Source: Haemophilus parainfluenzae (GTDB lineage Bacteria > Pseudomonadota > Gammaproteobacteria > Enterobacterales > Pasteurellaceae). Taken from it: DNA of 64,000 bases. The notes under the pieces are model-generated. The model did not search any database and was not told the DNA's origin. It saw only the letters and a program-made list of their open reading frames with translations. Each line of letters opens with the position of its first letter. Position 1 is the stretch's first letter. Positions 49,254 to 59,758 of the stretch are shown piece by piece. The DNA is taken from the NCBI RefSeq assembly GCF_900638025.1, contig NZ_LR134481.1:248001-312000 (forward strand). Reading direction: 5' to 3'. The translations under genes were made by a program, and so were the position numbers.

Positions 49254-50435
49254 ATGAAACGAATCACAGGTTTTCCTACTCGCCCCAATATGGTGCAACA
49301 ATTATTAGATGTGGGCTTTGATTACTACAATCTGCCTTCTTCTGATGGCTCCCATTATTGGTCGGATAATGTGGCGTATGAATTTACCTTAGCTGAAATC
49401 GATCGCATTGAAGATGCCACCAACGAATTACATGCAATGTGTATGGACTTTGTTGCCGATGAAGTGAAACAAGGTGATTATACCCATTATCGCTTCACCG
49501 ATTTACAGAAAAATCTCATCGAACAAACATGGGCTAAAAACGTACCGCACTTATATGGTCGTTTTGATTTTGGTTATGACGGTGAAAACCTCAAAATGTT
49601 TGAATACAATGCCGACACCCCGACTTCCCTGCTTGAAGCTGCCGTGGTGCAATGGCAATGGTTAGAGCAAATTGAAGGCTTAGCGCATCGTGACCAATTT
49701 AATTGGATTCACGAAGAATTGCTCAATCGCTTTCAGTTTATTCAACAGCAAACAGGGCTAAACGATTTCCATTTTAGTGCTATGCAAGAAGCGGGTCGTG
49801 AAGATTGGGGCAATATCGATTACCTAGCTGATGTGGCTTACAACGCAGGTTGGCATATTCATCAGCTTGCTATTGAAGATGTGGGTTACGATAAAGACAG
49901 TCAGCAATTCCTCGATCTGAATAATCAACCTATTGATTGTTTATTTAAGCTCTATCCGCTTGAATGGATGACTACGACAGAATATGCACCACACATGCTT
50001 AATTCATCCACCACCTTTATTGAACCAGCGTGGAAATTACTATTAAGTAATAAAGTGCTATTAGCGAAATTGTGGCAAAAACATCCAAACCACCCTTTAT
50101 TACTACCCGCTTACTTTAGTAAACATGATATTACCGATCGTCAATCAATATGGGTGAAAAAACCGACGTTAGGTCGTGAGGGTGCCAATGTTTCTTACTA
50201 TGAAAAACGTAATGGTCTAGAATTTGCCGCCAAAGGCAGCGAACATTCATCCTTTTATGATCAGGCAGGCTACATCTATCAACAAAAATTTGAACTACCG
50301 AATTTTGATGGTATGTACCCTATGATTGGTTCTTGGGTAGTGGGTGATGTGGCTTGTGGCATCGGATTGAGAGAAGATTTTACCCCAGTTACCGGCAATG
50401 ATAGCCACTTCATTCCACATTACTTTTTGGAATAA
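49254..50435 (+). CDS. ygiC: Glutathionylspermidine synthase-family ATP-grasp protein YgiC
   Basis: 393 aa. ATP-grasp C-N ligase related to the synthetase half of Gss but lacking the amidase. GRFDFGYDGENLKMFEYNADTPTSLLE (in part, about 105), KPTLGREGANV (about 300) and YPMIGSWVVGDVACGIGLRED are family blocks. Two bases after ygiB, a conserved pair. Substrate is not known; glutathionylspermidine is not expected in Haemophilus. Confidence 0.9.
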   Translation: MKRITGFPTRPNMVQQLLDVGFDYYNLPSSDGSHYWSDNVAYEFTLAEIDRIEDATNELHAMCMDFVADEVKQGDYTHYRFTDLQKNLIEQTWAKNVPHLYGRFDFGYDGENLKMFEYNADTPTSLLEAAVVQWQWLEQIEGLAHRDQFNWIHEELLNRFQFIQQQTGLNDFHFSAMQEAGREDWGNIDYLADVAYNAGWHIHQLAIEDVGYDKDSQQFLDLNNQPIDCLFKLYPLEWMTTTEYAPHMLNSSTTFIEPAWKLLLSNKVLLAKLWQKHPNHPLLLPAYFSKHDITDRQSIWVKKPTLGREGANVSYYEKRNGLEFAAKGSEHSSFYDQAGYIYQQKFELPNFDGMYPMIGSWVVGDVACGIGLREDFTPVTGNDSHFIPHYFLE

Positions 50436-50483
50436 AAACAACGCAAAAACTGACCGCACTTAACAGATAATAAGGAGATAAAT

Positions 50484-51629
50484 ATGTATCCATTTAGTTT
50501 TCAAAACCCTACTCGTATTGAATTTGGCCTCGATAAAGAAAAAGAGATGGGTAAATATATGCACGAATACGGTGCAAAAAAGGCTTTAATTATCTATGGT
50601 AGTGAGCGTGTCAAACAATCCGGTTTATTTGAAGATGTGGCGAAAAGTTTGCGTGAGCATGGCATTGAATACATTGAATGTGGCGGGGTAAAAAGTAACC
50701 CGACAATCAACAAAGTCCGTGGAGCCGTTGCAATGGCAAAAGCCTTTGGTGCAGATAGCGTGTTGAGTATCGGTGGTGGCTCTTGCCTTGATAGTGCGAA
50801 AGCGATCGCGGCTGGTGCGTGCTATGAGGGTGATACTTGGGACTTTTTTAAAGGTACACCGGTGCAAAAAGCGTTGATGATTTTTGATGTAATCACCCTT
50901 GCGGCAACAGGCAGTGAAATGAACTGGGGAGCCGTCATTACCAATGAAGAAACACAGCAAAAATATTCAATTCACAGCAATCATTTATTCCCAAAAGTAT
51001 CTGTCATTAACCCGAAATTGCAAGCGACCGTCAGTCGTGATTATTTAGTGTATTCTGCCGCAGATATTATTGCTCATTCTATTGAAGCCTATTTCACAGC
51101 TGAATATCGTCCTGAAATTATTGATTTCTTAGTAGAAAGCAATATTAAAACTGTTATTCGTACGACTGAAATCTTGCTCAATGATCCACAAGATCTCAAT
51201 GCTCGTGGTGAATTTGCCTGGGCTGCTACACTTGCGTTGAATGGTTTAACGCATTTAGGTATCTCACCTTACGGTTTCCCAAATCATATGATTGAACATT
51301 CCATGAGTGCGATTTCAGATGTGCCACATGGCGCTGGCCTTTCCGTGATTATGCCTGCGTGGATGCAATGGTATCAACCTCAAAGGCCTGCTCAATTCAA
51401 ACGCTTTGCTAAAGAAATATTTGGCTTAGATAAGGCTGAAGATGGTATTCAAGCCTTAAAAGCTTGGTTTGATAAAATCGGCACACCAACTCGTCTTGAA
51501 CAACTCAGCATTGATGATAAAACCTTATCTGAAATTGTTGGAAATGCGGTTCAAACTGCGATTAAGGCGAAAATGGATAAGATTTACACCAAAGAAGCTA
51601 TTGAAGCAATTTTCGCTTTAGCGAAGTAA
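50484..51629 (+). CDS. Iron-containing alcohol dehydrogenase (YqhD/BdhA type)
   Basis: 381 aa. NAD(P)-binding GGGSCLDSAKAIAAG (about 97), ATGSEMNWGAVITNE, iron-ligand positions in AADIIAHSIEAYF (Asp/His), NHMIEHSMSAISDVPHGAG (His pair). A Gly-Gly-Gly-Ser nucleotide loop resembles NADP-linked YqhD and butanol dehydrogenases. Aldehyde substrate unknown; broad aldehyde detoxification is plausible. SD AAGGAG; preceded by one uptake core (50453). Confidence 0.9.
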   Translation: MYPFSFQNPTRIEFGLDKEKEMGKYMHEYGAKKALIIYGSERVKQSGLFEDVAKSLREHGIEYIECGGVKSNPTINKVRGAVAMAKAFGADSVLSIGGGSCLDSAKAIAAGACYEGDTWDFFKGTPVQKALMIFDVITLAATGSEMNWGAVITNEETQQKYSIHSNHLFPKVSVINPKLQATVSRDYLVYSAADIIAHSIEAYFTAEYRPEIIDFLVESNIKTVIRTTEILLNDPQDLNARGEFAWAATLALNGLTHLGISPYGFPNHMIEHSMSAISDVPHGAGLSVIMPAWMQWYQPQRPAQFKRFAKEIFGLDKAEDGIQALKAWFDKIGTPTRLEQLSIDDKTLSEIVGNAVQTAIKAKMDKIYTKEAIEAIFALAK

Positions 51630-51637
51630 TCTCTCCT

Positions 51638-51685
51638 CAAAGAGCGGTCAAATTCCATTGTTTTGTAAATTTGACCGCTCTTTTT
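51638..51685 (+). terminator. Terminator after the alcohol dehydrogenase
   Basis: AAAGAGCGGTCAAATT and AATTTGACCGCTCTTT, 16-bp arms (variant AGAGCGGT), followed by TTTT. Confidence 0.85.
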
Positions 51686-51727
51686 ATATTCTTAATATTT
51701 CACTTTATTGAAAAGAACACAAAAAAA

Positions 51728-51758
51728 TAACCGCACTTCAGTTACCCAAAGTGCGGTT
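51728..51758 (-). terminator. Terminator after rplA
   Basis: ACCGCACTT (51730) and AAGTGCGGT (51749) with a 10-base loop; the minus transcript ends in a T-run (complement of 51721-51727). Confidence 0.85.
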
Positions 51759-51784
51759 AATTTGAATTAAGTTTTAACGCTTAA

Positions 51785-52474
51785 TTATAGTGAAGCTTGA
51801 TCAACAGCCACACCAGCACCCATAGTTGTAGAGATGCTTACTTTCTTGATAAAGATACCTTTTGCAGTAGTTGGTTTTGCTTTGTTTAAAGCAGCCAATA
51901 ATGCTTGAAGGTTTTCTTTTAATTGAACTTCAGAGAAGTTTGCTTTACCAATTGTTGTGTGGATGATACCGTTTTTATCATTACGATAACGGATCTGACC
52001 AGATTTAGCATTTTTAACTGCTTCAGCAACGTTTGGTGTTACGGTACCAACTTTAGGGTTTGGCATTAAACCACGTGGGCCTAATACTTGACCTAATTGA
52101 CCAACAACACGCATTGCATCAGGAGAAGCGATAACAACGTCAAAGTTCATTTCGCCTTTTTTGATTTGCTCTGCTAAATCTTCCATACCGACTAAATCAG
52201 CACCAGCTTCTTTAGCTGCATCTGCGTTAGCACCTTGGGTGAACACAGCTACGCGTACTTCACGACCAGTACCGTGTGGTAATACTGTTGCACCACGAAC
52301 GTTTTGGTCTGATTTACGAGGATCGATACCTAAGTTTACTGCAACGTCAACACTTTCAACGAATTTAGCCGTTGCGAATTGTTTTAATAACGCGATTGCT
52401 TCGTTGATTTCGTATGCTTTAGTAGAATCTACGCCAGCTTTGATTGCTTTCATTTTTTTAGTCAATTTAGCCAT
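51785..52474 (-). CDS. rplA: 50S ribosomal protein L1
   Basis: 229 aa. Full-length L1: [37 protein letters not shown] (in part), [28 protein letters not shown] (in part, family signature). Binds 23S rRNA at the L1 stalk and represses its own operon by binding the rplK leader. Four bases after rplK. Confidence 0.98.
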   Translation of the reverse strand: MAKLTKKMKAIKAGVDSTKAYEINEAIALLKQFATAKFVESVDVAVNLGIDPRKSDQNVRGATVLPHGTGREVRVAVFTQGANADAAKEAGADLVGMEDLAEQIKKGEMNFDVVIASPDAMRVVGQLGQVLGPRGLMPNPKVGTVTPNVAEAVKNAKSGQIRYRNDKNGIIHTTIGKANFSEVQLKENLQALLAALNKAKPTTAKGIFIKKVSISTTMGAGVAVDQASL

Positions 52475-52478
52475 CGTA

Positions 52479-52907
52479 TTATTCCTCCACCACTAAGCCC
52501 ATTGAGCGAGCAGTACCAGCAATTGATTTCATTTTAGTTTCAATAGTCGCGCCAGTCATATCTGCTGCTTTAGTTTCAGCGATTTGACGAACTTGATCTA
52601 AAGTTACTTTACCCACTTTATCTTTGTTCGGTTTACCTGAACCAGATTTGATACCTGCAGCTTTTTTCAATAATACTGCTGCTGGTGGAGTTTTAGTAAT
52701 GAAAGTGAATGAACGGTCTGCATATACAGTGATAACAACTGGAATTGGTAAACCTTTTTCTAAGCTCTCAGTACGAGCGTTGAATGCTTTACAGAATTCC
52801 ATGATGTTCACACCTTGTTGACCTAATGCTGGACCAACTGGTGGTGATGGGTTTGCCATACCAGCTGCAACTTGCAACTTAACGTATGCTTGGACTTTTT
52901 TTGCCAT
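52479..52907 (-). CDS. rplK: 50S ribosomal protein L11
   Basis: 142 aa. [33 protein letters not shown] (in part) is the L11 signature; C-terminal RNA-binding domain GTARSMGL. Stalk base of the GTPase-associated centre and needed for RelA activation (relA is also in this window). Own promoter and L1-binding leader upstream. Confidence 0.98.
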   Translation of the reverse strand: MAKKVQAYVKLQVAAGMANPSPPVGPALGQQGVNIMEFCKAFNARTESLEKGLPIPVVITVYADRSFTFITKTPPAAVLLKKAAGIKSGSGKPNKDKVGKVTLDQVRQIAETKAADMTGATIETKMKSIAGTARSMGLVVEE

Positions 52908-52926
52908 TTTTTAGTTTCCTCTAAAT

Positions 52927-52953
52927 GGGTGATAACGCCGAAATCGGCTCCCC
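52927..52953 (-). promoter_or_regulatory. L1-binding autoregulatory leader of rplKA
   Basis: In the mRNA sense: GGGGAGCCGATTTCGGCGTT then ATCACCC. A perfect GCCGA-TT-TCGGC hairpin sits between GGGGA and ATCACCC. This matches the enterobacterial L11-L1 leader where L1 binds in place of its rRNA site. Located 20 nt before the rplK start, covering its SD approach. Confidence 0.82.
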
Positions 52954-52970
52954 TGTTAATGAAAGGCTGT

Positions 52971-52999
52971 ATTTTAATTAATCAGCCTCGAAATTTCAA
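52971..52999 (-). promoter_or_regulatory. Sigma-70 promoter of rplKA
   Basis: TTGAAA (52999-52994), 17-bp spacer, TAAAAT (52976-52971) on the minus strand. It places the mRNA start near 52964, just before the L1 leader. Confidence 0.72.
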
Positions 53000-53022
53000 G
53001 CAGAAAAACTACTCGAAAAACA

Positions 53023-53047
53023 ACCGCACTTTATTTTTTAAGTGCGG
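53023..53047 (-). terminator. Terminator after nusG
   Basis: CCGCACTT / AAGTGCGG arms with an AT loop between nusG and the rplKA promoter; T-run on the minus side. Confidence 0.7.
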
Positions 53048-53078
53048 CCATTAAATTTCTTATTTTGGAAAAGGGAAA

Positions 53079-53636
53079 TTAACGTGTTTTTTCCACTTGA
53101 CCAAATTCAAGCTCAACTGGTGTTGCACGACCGAAGATAGATACAGACACTTTTAAGCGACCTTTTTCGTAATCCACTTCTTCAACCGTACCATTAAAGT
53201 CAGCAAATGGACCTTCTGTCACACGTACTTCTTCACCTGGTTGATATTCTTTACGATGACGTGGTTTTTCAGCACTTTGCTCTAAACGATTTAAAATTAA
53301 ATCTGCTTCACGTTTAGAAATTGGCGCTGGCTTATCTGGTGTACCTCCGATAAAGCCCATCACACGTGGTACGCTTTTCACTAAGTGCCATGTATCATCA
53401 TTCATTGCCATTTCAACTAATACATAGCCAGGGAAGAATTTACGTTCGCTTTTACGACGTTTACCTGCTACGTTTTCAACGACTTCTTCAGTCGGCACTA
53501 ATACTTCACCAAACTGATCTTCCATTTGTTGTTGTTTGATATATTCACGCAATGTGATTGCAACACGACTCTCAAAGCCTGAGAATGCTTGCAATACATA
53601 CCAACGTTTTTTGGATATGTTTTCAGTTTCGCTCAT
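53079..53636 (-). CDS. nusG: Transcription termination/antitermination factor NusG
   Basis: 185 aa. NGN domain ([15 protein letters not shown], about 10-24; [13 protein letters not shown]) and C-terminal KOW domain ([18 protein letters not shown]). Couples RNA polymerase to Rho or ribosome. One base after secE, as the usual secE-nusG pair. Confidence 0.97.
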   Translation of the reverse strand: MSETENISKKRWYVLQAFSGFESRVAITLREYIKQQQMEDQFGEVLVPTEEVVENVAGKRRKSERKFFPGYVLVEMAMNDDTWHLVKSVPRVMGFIGGTPDKPAPISKREADLILNRLEQSAEKPRHRKEYQPGEEVRVTEGPFADFNGTVEEVDYEKGRLKVSVSIFGRATPVELEFGQVEKTR

Positions 53637-53637
53637 T

Positions 53638-54054
53638 TTAGAATCTCAAATCAGTTAAGAAGTTAATCAATGCAATGATAATTGAATCAATTGCCCAGAA
53701 GAATAAAGAGGTAAGCACGGTTACCCCAATTACGATTAAAGTTGTTTGACGTGTTTCTGCACGAGTTGGCCATACCACTTTACGACCTTCAACTTTTGCT
53801 TCGCTAAAGAATGTACGAGCTTTTGTACCTTGATTAGTAATTGCAGCTAAACCAAAGGCAATTAATAAAGCGACAACTACGCCAACTACACGTACAGGTA
53901 AAGAGAAGGCGTCTTTAAAATAAACGTTACCAATCGCTGCAGCAGTAAAAAATGCCACAGAAAGAATCCAAAGAAGCGTATTTAAGCCTTTTGATTTTCC
54001 TTCTACGACTTGTTCTTGGTCGTGTTTCTTTTTCTCAACAATTTCAGTTGCCAT
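53638..54054 (-). CDS. secE: Preprotein translocase subunit SecE
   Basis: 138 aa, three membrane helices (about 25-45, 47-67, 103-130). The conserved cytoplasmic hinge [20 protein letters not shown] (about 87-106, in part) is intact. Part of SecYEG. Stop abuts nusG. The three-helix type is typical for gamma-proteobacteria. Confidence 0.96.
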   Translation of the reverse strand: MATEIVEKKKHDQEQVVEGKSKGLNTLLWILSVAFFTAAAIGNVYFKDAFSLPVRVVGVVVALLIAFGLAAITNQGTKARTFFSEAKVEGRKVVWPTRAETRQTTLIVIGVTVLTSLFFWAIDSIIIALINFLTDLRF

Positions 54055-54175
54055 AAGTGAATCCGTATAAAATAAGGGATAAATAATTTTTAGATTAATT
54101 TCAGAACGTGCGATTGTAGCATTTTCTTTCGAGATTGCCTATGAAAAATGTCAGAAAAAACAACCGCACTTTCTA

Positions 54176-55414
54176 TTAGTTTTTATATTCGAGCTTTGGT
54201 GGTTTGTTATCAACGATGGTTTCTTCATCCACAATCACTTTTTGCAAGTTTTCGATTGAAGGTAAATCATACATCGTATCTAACAATACAGCCTCAACGA
54301 TTGATCGTAAACCACGCGCACCAGTTTTACGTTCAAGGGCTTTTTTCGCCATCGCTTTTAATGCTTCTGGCGTGAATTCAAGTTCCACATCTTCTAAGCC
54401 AAATAATGCTTGATATTGTTTGGTCAGTGCATTTTTCGGTTGAGTAAGGATCTGGATTAACGCTTCTTCATCTAATTCGCTTAATGGCGCAATCATTGGA
54501 AGACGACCAATAAATTCTGGAATCAAGCCGAATTTCATTAAATCATCGGGCTCAACTTGACGGAATAATTCAGAAAGATTTTCTTTCTCTTCTTCCTTCT
54601 CTACTTTCGCATCAAAACCAATTCCGGTATCAGTTTGTGTACGCTTACCGATAATTTTATCTAAGCCAGCAAATGCCCCACCACAAATAAAGAGGATTTT
54701 TGAGGTATCCACTTTCAACATTTCTTGTTGAGGGTGTTTACGTCCACCTTGTGGCGGTACAGATGCGATAGTGCCTTCAATTAATTTCAATAAGGCTTGT
54801 TGCACACCTTCACCAGACACATCGCGAGTAATAGACGCACCTTCTGATTTACGGCTGATTTTATCAATTTCATCAATATAGATAATGCCCTGCTCTGCTT
54901 TTTCCGTATCGTAATCGCAGTTTTGCAATAATTTTTGCAGAACATTTTCCACGTCTTCGCCAACATAACCGGCTTCAGTTAACGTCGTCGCATCGGCCAT
55001 AGCAAAAGGCACATTCAAACGACGCGCCAAGGTTTGTGCTAATAAGGTTTTACCGCTACCTGTTGGACCGATTAACAAGATGTTACTTTTACCTAATTCC
55101 ACATCATTGCTTTGGTGGTTCGTGCGTAAGCGTTTATAGTGATTGTAAACCGCCACTGACAAGACTTTTTTCGCATAATCTTGCCCAATCACATAATCAT
55201 CTAAGTGCGCACGAATTTCGTGCGGTGTCGGTAATTTTTCTTCAACGGCCAGTTCGCTAGGTGTGTCAATTTCTCCACTGTCTTCCAACATACTGTGGCA
55301 AAGCTCGATACATTCGTTACAGATATAACCCTCTGTACCTGCAATTAATTTACCTACTTCACTTTTTTCTCTTCCACAGAAAGAACAGTGAAGATCGTTA
55401 TCATTTGTTGTCAT
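54176..55414 (-). CDS. clpX: ClpXP unfoldase ATPase subunit ClpX
   Basis: 412 aa AAA+ unfoldase. N-terminal zinc-binding domain with CSFCGRE and CNECIELC (four Cys, about 10-40). Walker A GPTGSGKT (about 117), Walker [11 protein letters not shown], sensor and GYVG pore loop (AGYVGEDVE). Unfolds tagged substrates for ClpP. Nine bases after clpP. Confidence 0.97.
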   Translation of the reverse strand: MTTNDNDLHCSFCGREKSEVGKLIAGTEGYICNECIELCHSMLEDSGEIDTPSELAVEEKLPTPHEIRAHLDDYVIGQDYAKKVLSVAVYNHYKRLRTNHQSNDVELGKSNILLIGPTGSGKTLLAQTLARRLNVPFAMADATTLTEAGYVGEDVENVLQKLLQNCDYDTEKAEQGIIYIDEIDKISRKSEGASITRDVSGEGVQQALLKLIEGTIASVPPQGGRKHPQQEMLKVDTSKILFICGGAFAGLDKIIGKRTQTDTGIGFDAKVEKEEEKENLSELFRQVEPDDLMKFGLIPEFIGRLPMIAPLSELDEEALIQILTQPKNALTKQYQALFGLEDVELEFTPEALKAMAKKALERKTGARGLRSIVEAVLLDTMYDLPSIENLQKVIVDEETIVDNKPPKLEYKN

Positions 55415-55423
55415 GTTAAATCC

Positions 55424-56005
55424 TTAACGTTTACTCAACACATCGTCCACTAAGCCATATGCTTTTGCTTCTTCTGCTGACATAAAGTTGTCACGATCAG
55501 TGTCTTTTTCGATACGCTCGATGTTTTGACCGGTATGGAAAGCAAGACGCTCGTTTAAAGTATGCTTAATTTTAAGAATCTCTTGTGCGTGAATCTGAAT
55601 ATCAGATGCTTGCCCACGGAATCCTCCTAATGGTTGGTGAATCATTACTCGCGCATTGGGTAATGCAGCGCGTTTTCCAGCTGTCCCACCTGCAAGTAAA
55701 AAAGCCCCCATTGAACAAGCTTGGCCAATACAAAGAGTTCGTACATCCGGTTTAATAAATTGCATGGTATCGTAGATTGCCATGCCAGCAGTCACTGAAC
55801 CACCCGGTGAGTTAATATAAATACTGACATCTTTTTTTGGATCTTCTGATTCTAAGAAAAGTAGCTGTGCCACAATTAAATTCGCCATGCGATCTTCTAC
55901 TTCACCACTTAAGAAGATTACGCGCTCTTTTAATAGGCGGGAATAAATATCATACGAACGTTCACCACGAGAGGTTTGTTCGACAACCATAGGAATTACA
56001 CTCAT
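55424..56005 (-). CDS. clpP: ATP-dependent Clp protease proteolytic subunit
   Basis: 193 aa serine protease. Catalytic Ser98 in QACSMG, His123 in IHQPLGG and Asp near 172 in [12 protein letters not shown]. Forms the tetradecameric chamber with ClpX. In operon order tig-clpP-clpX; a terminator between tig and clpP suggests partial separation. Confidence 0.97.
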   Translation of the reverse strand: MSVIPMVVEQTSRGERSYDIYSRLLKERVIFLSGEVEDRMANLIVAQLLFLESEDPKKDVSIYINSPGGSVTAGMAIYDTMQFIKPDVRTLCIGQACSMGAFLLAGGTAGKRAALPNARVMIHQPLGGFRGQASDIQIHAQEILKIKHTLNERLAFHTGQNIERIEKDTDRDNFMSAEEAKAYGLVDDVLSKR

Positions 56006-56060
56006 TTTTGCCCCTAAATATGTGCTAAAAAATTGGGCAATATTCTACCCGAAAATCAGT

Positions 56061-56108
56061 AAAAACAAAATGCGGTCGCTTTTCATTTAAAAAAACGACC
56101 GCACTTTT
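56061..56108 (-). terminator. Terminator between tig and clpP
   Basis: TGCGGTCG / CGACCGCA (56071-56078, 56096-56103) with a long AT loop; T-run on the minus side. One arm is an exact uptake core (56098). Confidence 0.7.
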
Positions 56109-56149
56109 CGATGATATACCTGTGAATTTAATTCACGTTCTATCAATTA

Positions 56150-57448
56150 TTATGCTTGTGGATTCATGATCTCATCAAATGAAGACGCTTTTTCAGTCAC
56201 TTGAGCTTTAGCAAGAACGGCATCAACGGCTTGTTCTTCTAATACTACATTGCGAATGTTGTTCATTAACTCTTCATTTTTGCTGTAATATTCAACTACT
56301 TCAGCGGGTTGTTCGTAAGCAGAAGCGATATCCGCGATCATTGCTTTCGCACGTTCTTCATCCGCTTTCAATTCGTTTGATTTGATCACTTCAGAGAATA
56401 ATAAACCGACTTGAACACGACGTTTTGCATCAGCTTCAAATAATTCACGTGGTAATTGTGCAGCTTGTTGTGCATTGCCACCGAAACGTTGTGCTGCTTG
56501 GTTACGTAATACATTGATTTCTTCTTCTACTGCAGAAGCTGGAACATCAATTGGGTTTTGTTCGATTAAACCGTTGATAACTTGTTGTTTAACACGAGAA
56601 ACTAATGCGTTTTTCAATTCACGTTCCATATTTTTACGGATTTCTGCACGTAAATCTGCCACAGTTTTGGTGTTTGGACCAAATTTGGAGACGAACTCAT
56701 CTGTTAATTCAGGTAATTCCATTTCTTCTACTTTTTTCAAGGTGATCGCAAATTTTGCATCTTTACCTTTTAAGTTTTCAGAATGGTATTCCGCTGGGAA
56801 AGTCACATTGATATCGAATTGTTCGCCTGCTTTGTGACCTACGATGCCCTCTTCAAAACCAGGAATCATGCGGCCTTGACCCATGAATAGAACGAAATCA
56901 GTTGCTTTACCGCCTTCGAATTCTTCGCCATCTACTGAACCAACGAAGTCAATGGTTACACGTGAATCTGCTTTAGCTGCCGCTTTGCTTTCAACCCAAG
57001 TCGCTTGTTGTTTACGTAATACATCGATCATTTTATCGATATCAGCTTCAGTGATTTCAACAGTTGGTTTCTCAACTTTGATGTTTTCTAAGCCTTTTAA
57101 TTCAACTTCTGGGTACACTTCGAAAGTTGCAGTGAATGATAAATCTTTACCAGGTTCGAACGTCTCGATAGCGAAAGTTGGACGACCTGCGATGTTGATT
57201 TTCTCAGCGATTACTGCATCAAAGAAATGACGTGGTAATAAATCGTTTAATACATCTTGACGGATTGATGCGCCAAAACGTTGTTCAATGATGTGAGCTG
57301 GCACATGACCTTTACGGAAACCATCAACACGTACATTTTTTGCTGCACGTTTGAATTCTTCACGAGTTGCTTTTTCTACAGCTTCAGCTGGAACGGTGAT
57401 CGCCACACGACGCTCTAAACCTTGAGTTGTTTCAATATTTAATGACAT
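56150..57448 (-). CDS. tig: Trigger factor
   Basis: 432 aa. Ribosome-associated chaperone with PPIase. Ribosome-binding signature GFRKGHVP (about 45; the FRK element), FKBP-type PPIase domain about 150-240 ([13 protein letters not shown]), C-terminal helical arms. The start at 57448 has GAGG 7 nt upstream; the frame opens 4 codons before. First of tig-clpP-clpX. Confidence 0.97.
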   Translation of the reverse strand: MSLNIETTQGLERRVAITVPAEAVEKATREEFKRAAKNVRVDGFRKGHVPAHIIEQRFGASIRQDVLNDLLPRHFFDAVIAEKINIAGRPTFAIETFEPGKDLSFTATFEVYPEVELKGLENIKVEKPTVEITEADIDKMIDVLRKQQATWVESKAAAKADSRVTIDFVGSVDGEEFEGGKATDFVLFMGQGRMIPGFEEGIVGHKAGEQFDINVTFPAEYHSENLKGKDAKFAITLKKVEEMELPELTDEFVSKFGPNTKTVADLRAEIRKNMERELKNALVSRVKQQVINGLIEQNPIDVPASAVEEEINVLRNQAAQRFGGNAQQAAQLPRELFEADAKRRVQVGLLFSEVIKSNELKADEERAKAMIADIASAYEQPAEVVEYYSKNEELMNNIRNVVLEEQAVDAVLAKAQVTEKASSFDEIMNPQA

Positions 57449-57658
57449 TTGTAACCTCAATTAATGTTGCACTCGGTAAAAACCACACCGAACACGTTAT
57501 TGTTTGTAAAAATAAAAAACCGTCAAATTATAGCGAAAGAAAATCAAACAGTCGATAGAAACCGGAAAAATCACGAAAAAACCAACCAAGCCTGTATAAT
57601 TTATCAACAAACTTTATTCAAAAAAAGTACGACCAAAAATAATCGCACTTTTATTAAA

Positions 57659-58099
57659 TTATAAACCTTTCGGTAAACGAATTTTTTGACCAGGGAAAAT
57701 CTTATCCGCGTCTTTAATCACTTCTTTGTTCGCTTCAACGATAGCGGTATATTTCGCGCCATTTCCGTAAGCTTTCTCAGCGATTTTCCACAAGGTATCA
57801 CCTTTTTGGATTACATAGAATGTTTCATCACTGCCTAAGGCTTCACCGTTATTGATGCTTGCATCACTTGTTACTGAGTGGATACCTTGAATGTTACCCG
57901 CCATTAATACTGCTTTTTCTAATGCTGCTGCGGTTGATGCCACACCTTGGATATTTGCGACACCATTTTCAACAGTAACAGACAAATTGTCCACACCAGG
58001 ATTGTCTTCTGCAATGTGTTCAGTCACTGCTTGCGATGCTTCTTCTTCCTTAGCGAAAATTTTCTTACCAATATCACTGACGAAATCAAATAAACCCAT
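57659..58099 (-). CDS. kbp: Potassium-binding BON/LysM protein Kbp
   Basis: 146 aa. Cytoplasmic (no signal): N-terminal amphipathic GLFDFVSDIGKKIF, BON domain (about 40-90, NGVANIQGVASTAAALEKAV) and LysM domain (about 95-145, YVIQKGDTLWKIAEKAYGNG, PGQKIRLP). Homologous to E. coli Kbp (YgaU), which senses K+. Alone in its region. Confidence 0.9.
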   Translation of the reverse strand: MGLFDFVSDIGKKIFAKEEEASQAVTEHIAEDNPGVDNLSVTVENGVANIQGVASTAAALEKAVLMAGNIQGIHSVTSDASINNGEALGSDETFYVIQKGDTLWKIAEKAYGNGAKYTAIVEANKEVIKDADKIFPGQKIRLPKGL

Positions 58100-58276
58100 T
58101 TTAATGTTCCTTTTGTATGTTTGTTTAAGGGATTATTACGATACTGAAATTCCCTTAAGAAGTCTATAAATCAGAGTGTAAAGCTATGTAAATATTTCAA
58201 GAAAACAGATCTAAAATTAGCCGCACTTTGATAAAATACACCGATTTTGAATTTACTCACTCAGCAAGGACAAATT

Positions 58277-59113
58277 ATGCGTTGGCAAGGTCGTAAAGAA
58301 AGCTCAAATATTGAAGATAGACGTGGCTCTGGTGGCGGTAACTTCGGTGGCGGAAGAGGGACTGGTGTTTTCGGTATTATTATCTTATTAGTTGGTGCTT
58401 ATTATGGCGTCGATCTTTCAAGCTTAGTTGGCACTCCTGATTTCTCAGGTCAGAGCTCTCAACGATTAGAAACCCAAGAAGAACAGCAGCTTGCGAGTCT
58501 TTCTAAAGTTGTATTAGCGGATACCGAAACCGTTTGGGGACAATATTTTAGACAAATGGGCAAAACCTATAGCGAGCCAACCATGGTGCTTTACAATGGT
58601 GTAACGCCAACGGCTTGTGGTACTGGTCAATCTGCAATGGGCCCATTCTACTGCCCAAGCGATCGCAAAGTTTATCTTGATTTATCCTTCTATAATGAAA
58701 TGAAAAATAAACTGGGTGCAGCAGGTGATTCTGCCTTTGCTTATGTAATTGCACACGAAGTCGGTCACCACGTACAAAATATGCTTGGCATTCTGCCGCA
58801 AGTGAATCGCGCACAACAAAGCAGCGATCGTAAAACAGCAAATCAACTTTCTGTTCAATTAGAACTTCAAGCTGACTGTTTCGCCGGTGTTTGGGCAAGC
58901 CAAGCGGTGAAGAGTGGTTTATTTGAACGTGGCGATGAAGAGAAAGCGTTTAATGCAGCAGAAGCTGTGGGCGATGATCGTTTACAAAAACGCAGCCAAG
59001 GTTATGTGGTACCGGATAGCTTCACTCATGGTACATCGGCACAACGTCTAGAATGGTTCAGAAAAGGCTTGCTAAGCGCTAACCCTTCTACGTGTAATAC
59101 CTTTAACCAATAA
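58277..59113 (+). CDS. ypfJ: Neutral zinc metallopeptidase YpfJ
   Basis: 278 aa from the ATG at 58277, which has AAGGA upstream (frame opens 10 codons earlier). Gly-rich N-terminus, one membrane helix (VFGIIILLVGAYYGV, about 30-48), extracytoplasmic peptidase with HEVGHH (His160, Glu161, His164). Two Cys pairs (TACGTG, FYCPSD; ADCFAG). Family PF04228; substrate unknown. Confidence 0.9.
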   Translation: MRWQGRKESSNIEDRRGSGGGNFGGGRGTGVFGIIILLVGAYYGVDLSSLVGTPDFSGQSSQRLETQEEQQLASLSKVVLADTETVWGQYFRQMGKTYSEPTMVLYNGVTPTACGTGQSAMGPFYCPSDRKVYLDLSFYNEMKNKLGAAGDSAFAYVIAHEVGHHVQNMLGILPQVNRAQQSSDRKTANQLSVQLELQADCFAGVWASQAVKSGLFERGDEEKAFNAAEAVGDDRLQKRSQGYVVPDSFTHGTSAQRLEWFRKGLLSANPSTCNTFNQ

Positions 59114-59162
59114 GATCTTTAAGGCTGGTTCACATCAACCTTTTTATTTCTGTTTATTTCAG

Positions 59163-59201
59163 CATAAAAAAAGTGCAGATCATTTTGAGCCACACTTTTA
59201 T
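59163..59201. terminator. Weak hairpin between ypfJ and the peroxidase-like gene
   Basis: AAAAGTG / CACTTTT with degenerate uptake-like centre (AGTGCAG, GCCACACTT). The two genes converge here, so it may serve both. Confidence 0.4.
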
Positions 59202-59212
59202 TATTGCCTTGA

Positions 59213-59758
59213 TTATGCAAATGCCTGTAATTCAGGGTTGATTGGGGTTTCAGCGATGTTGTTCACATAGTTACATAATGTGGCGAGGCTGACACCTAAA
59301 ATCACATCAATGGCATTTTCTTGAGTATAACCTGCATCAAAGAACGCTTTAAGCTGCGCTTCCGTTAATTTTGCTTTTTGCAAAATAACAGCAAGGGTGA
59401 AACGCGCTAAAGTGTCCAGTTTTTTATCACTTTCAATACGAGCTGTCGCACGAATTTGGTTTACAAGATCTTCTTCAAGTTTTAACACTTTTAAAGCGAT
59501 CTTCGTGTGGCCTGCTACACAGAAACCACAGCCATTGACTACGGCAGCGGTAATTTGCACCACTTCGCGTTCTGTTGCGGTTAAGCTGTTACGACCATTA
59601 ATACCGCCTACTGTGCGATAAGTTTCAAGTGCAGTAGGGGCATTCGCAAGAACACCAATTAAATTTGGAATAAACCCATTGGCATTTTGTACGGCTTTTA
59701 AGGCTTCTTGTGCCGCTTCCGGCGCTGATTCAATGGTGTGAATTTTAAATTGAGACAT
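59213..59758 (-). CDS. Carboxymuconolactone decarboxylase/AhpD-type peroxidase-related protein
   Basis: 181 aa, all-helical. The AhpD-like redox motif VNGCGFCVAGHT holds Cys77, Cys80 and His84. Shared N-terminal NGFIPNLIGVLANAP and ITAAVVNG are typical of YciW/Rv-type CMD proteins. Likely reduces hydroperoxides or links to thioredoxin-type electron flow, but its donor is unknown. Confidence 0.88.
   Translation of the reverse strand: MSQFKIHTIESAPEAAQEALKAVQNANGFIPNLIGVLANAPTALETYRTVGGINGRNSLTATEREVVQITAAVVNGCGFCVAGHTKIALKVLKLEEDLVNQIRATARIESDKKLDTLARFTLAVILQKAKLTEAQLKAFFDAGYTQENAIDVILGVSLATLCNYVNNIAETPINPELQAFA

Noticed and set aside
54163..54171. Terminator after clpX
   Set aside because: Only a single uptake core with no complementary arm is present.
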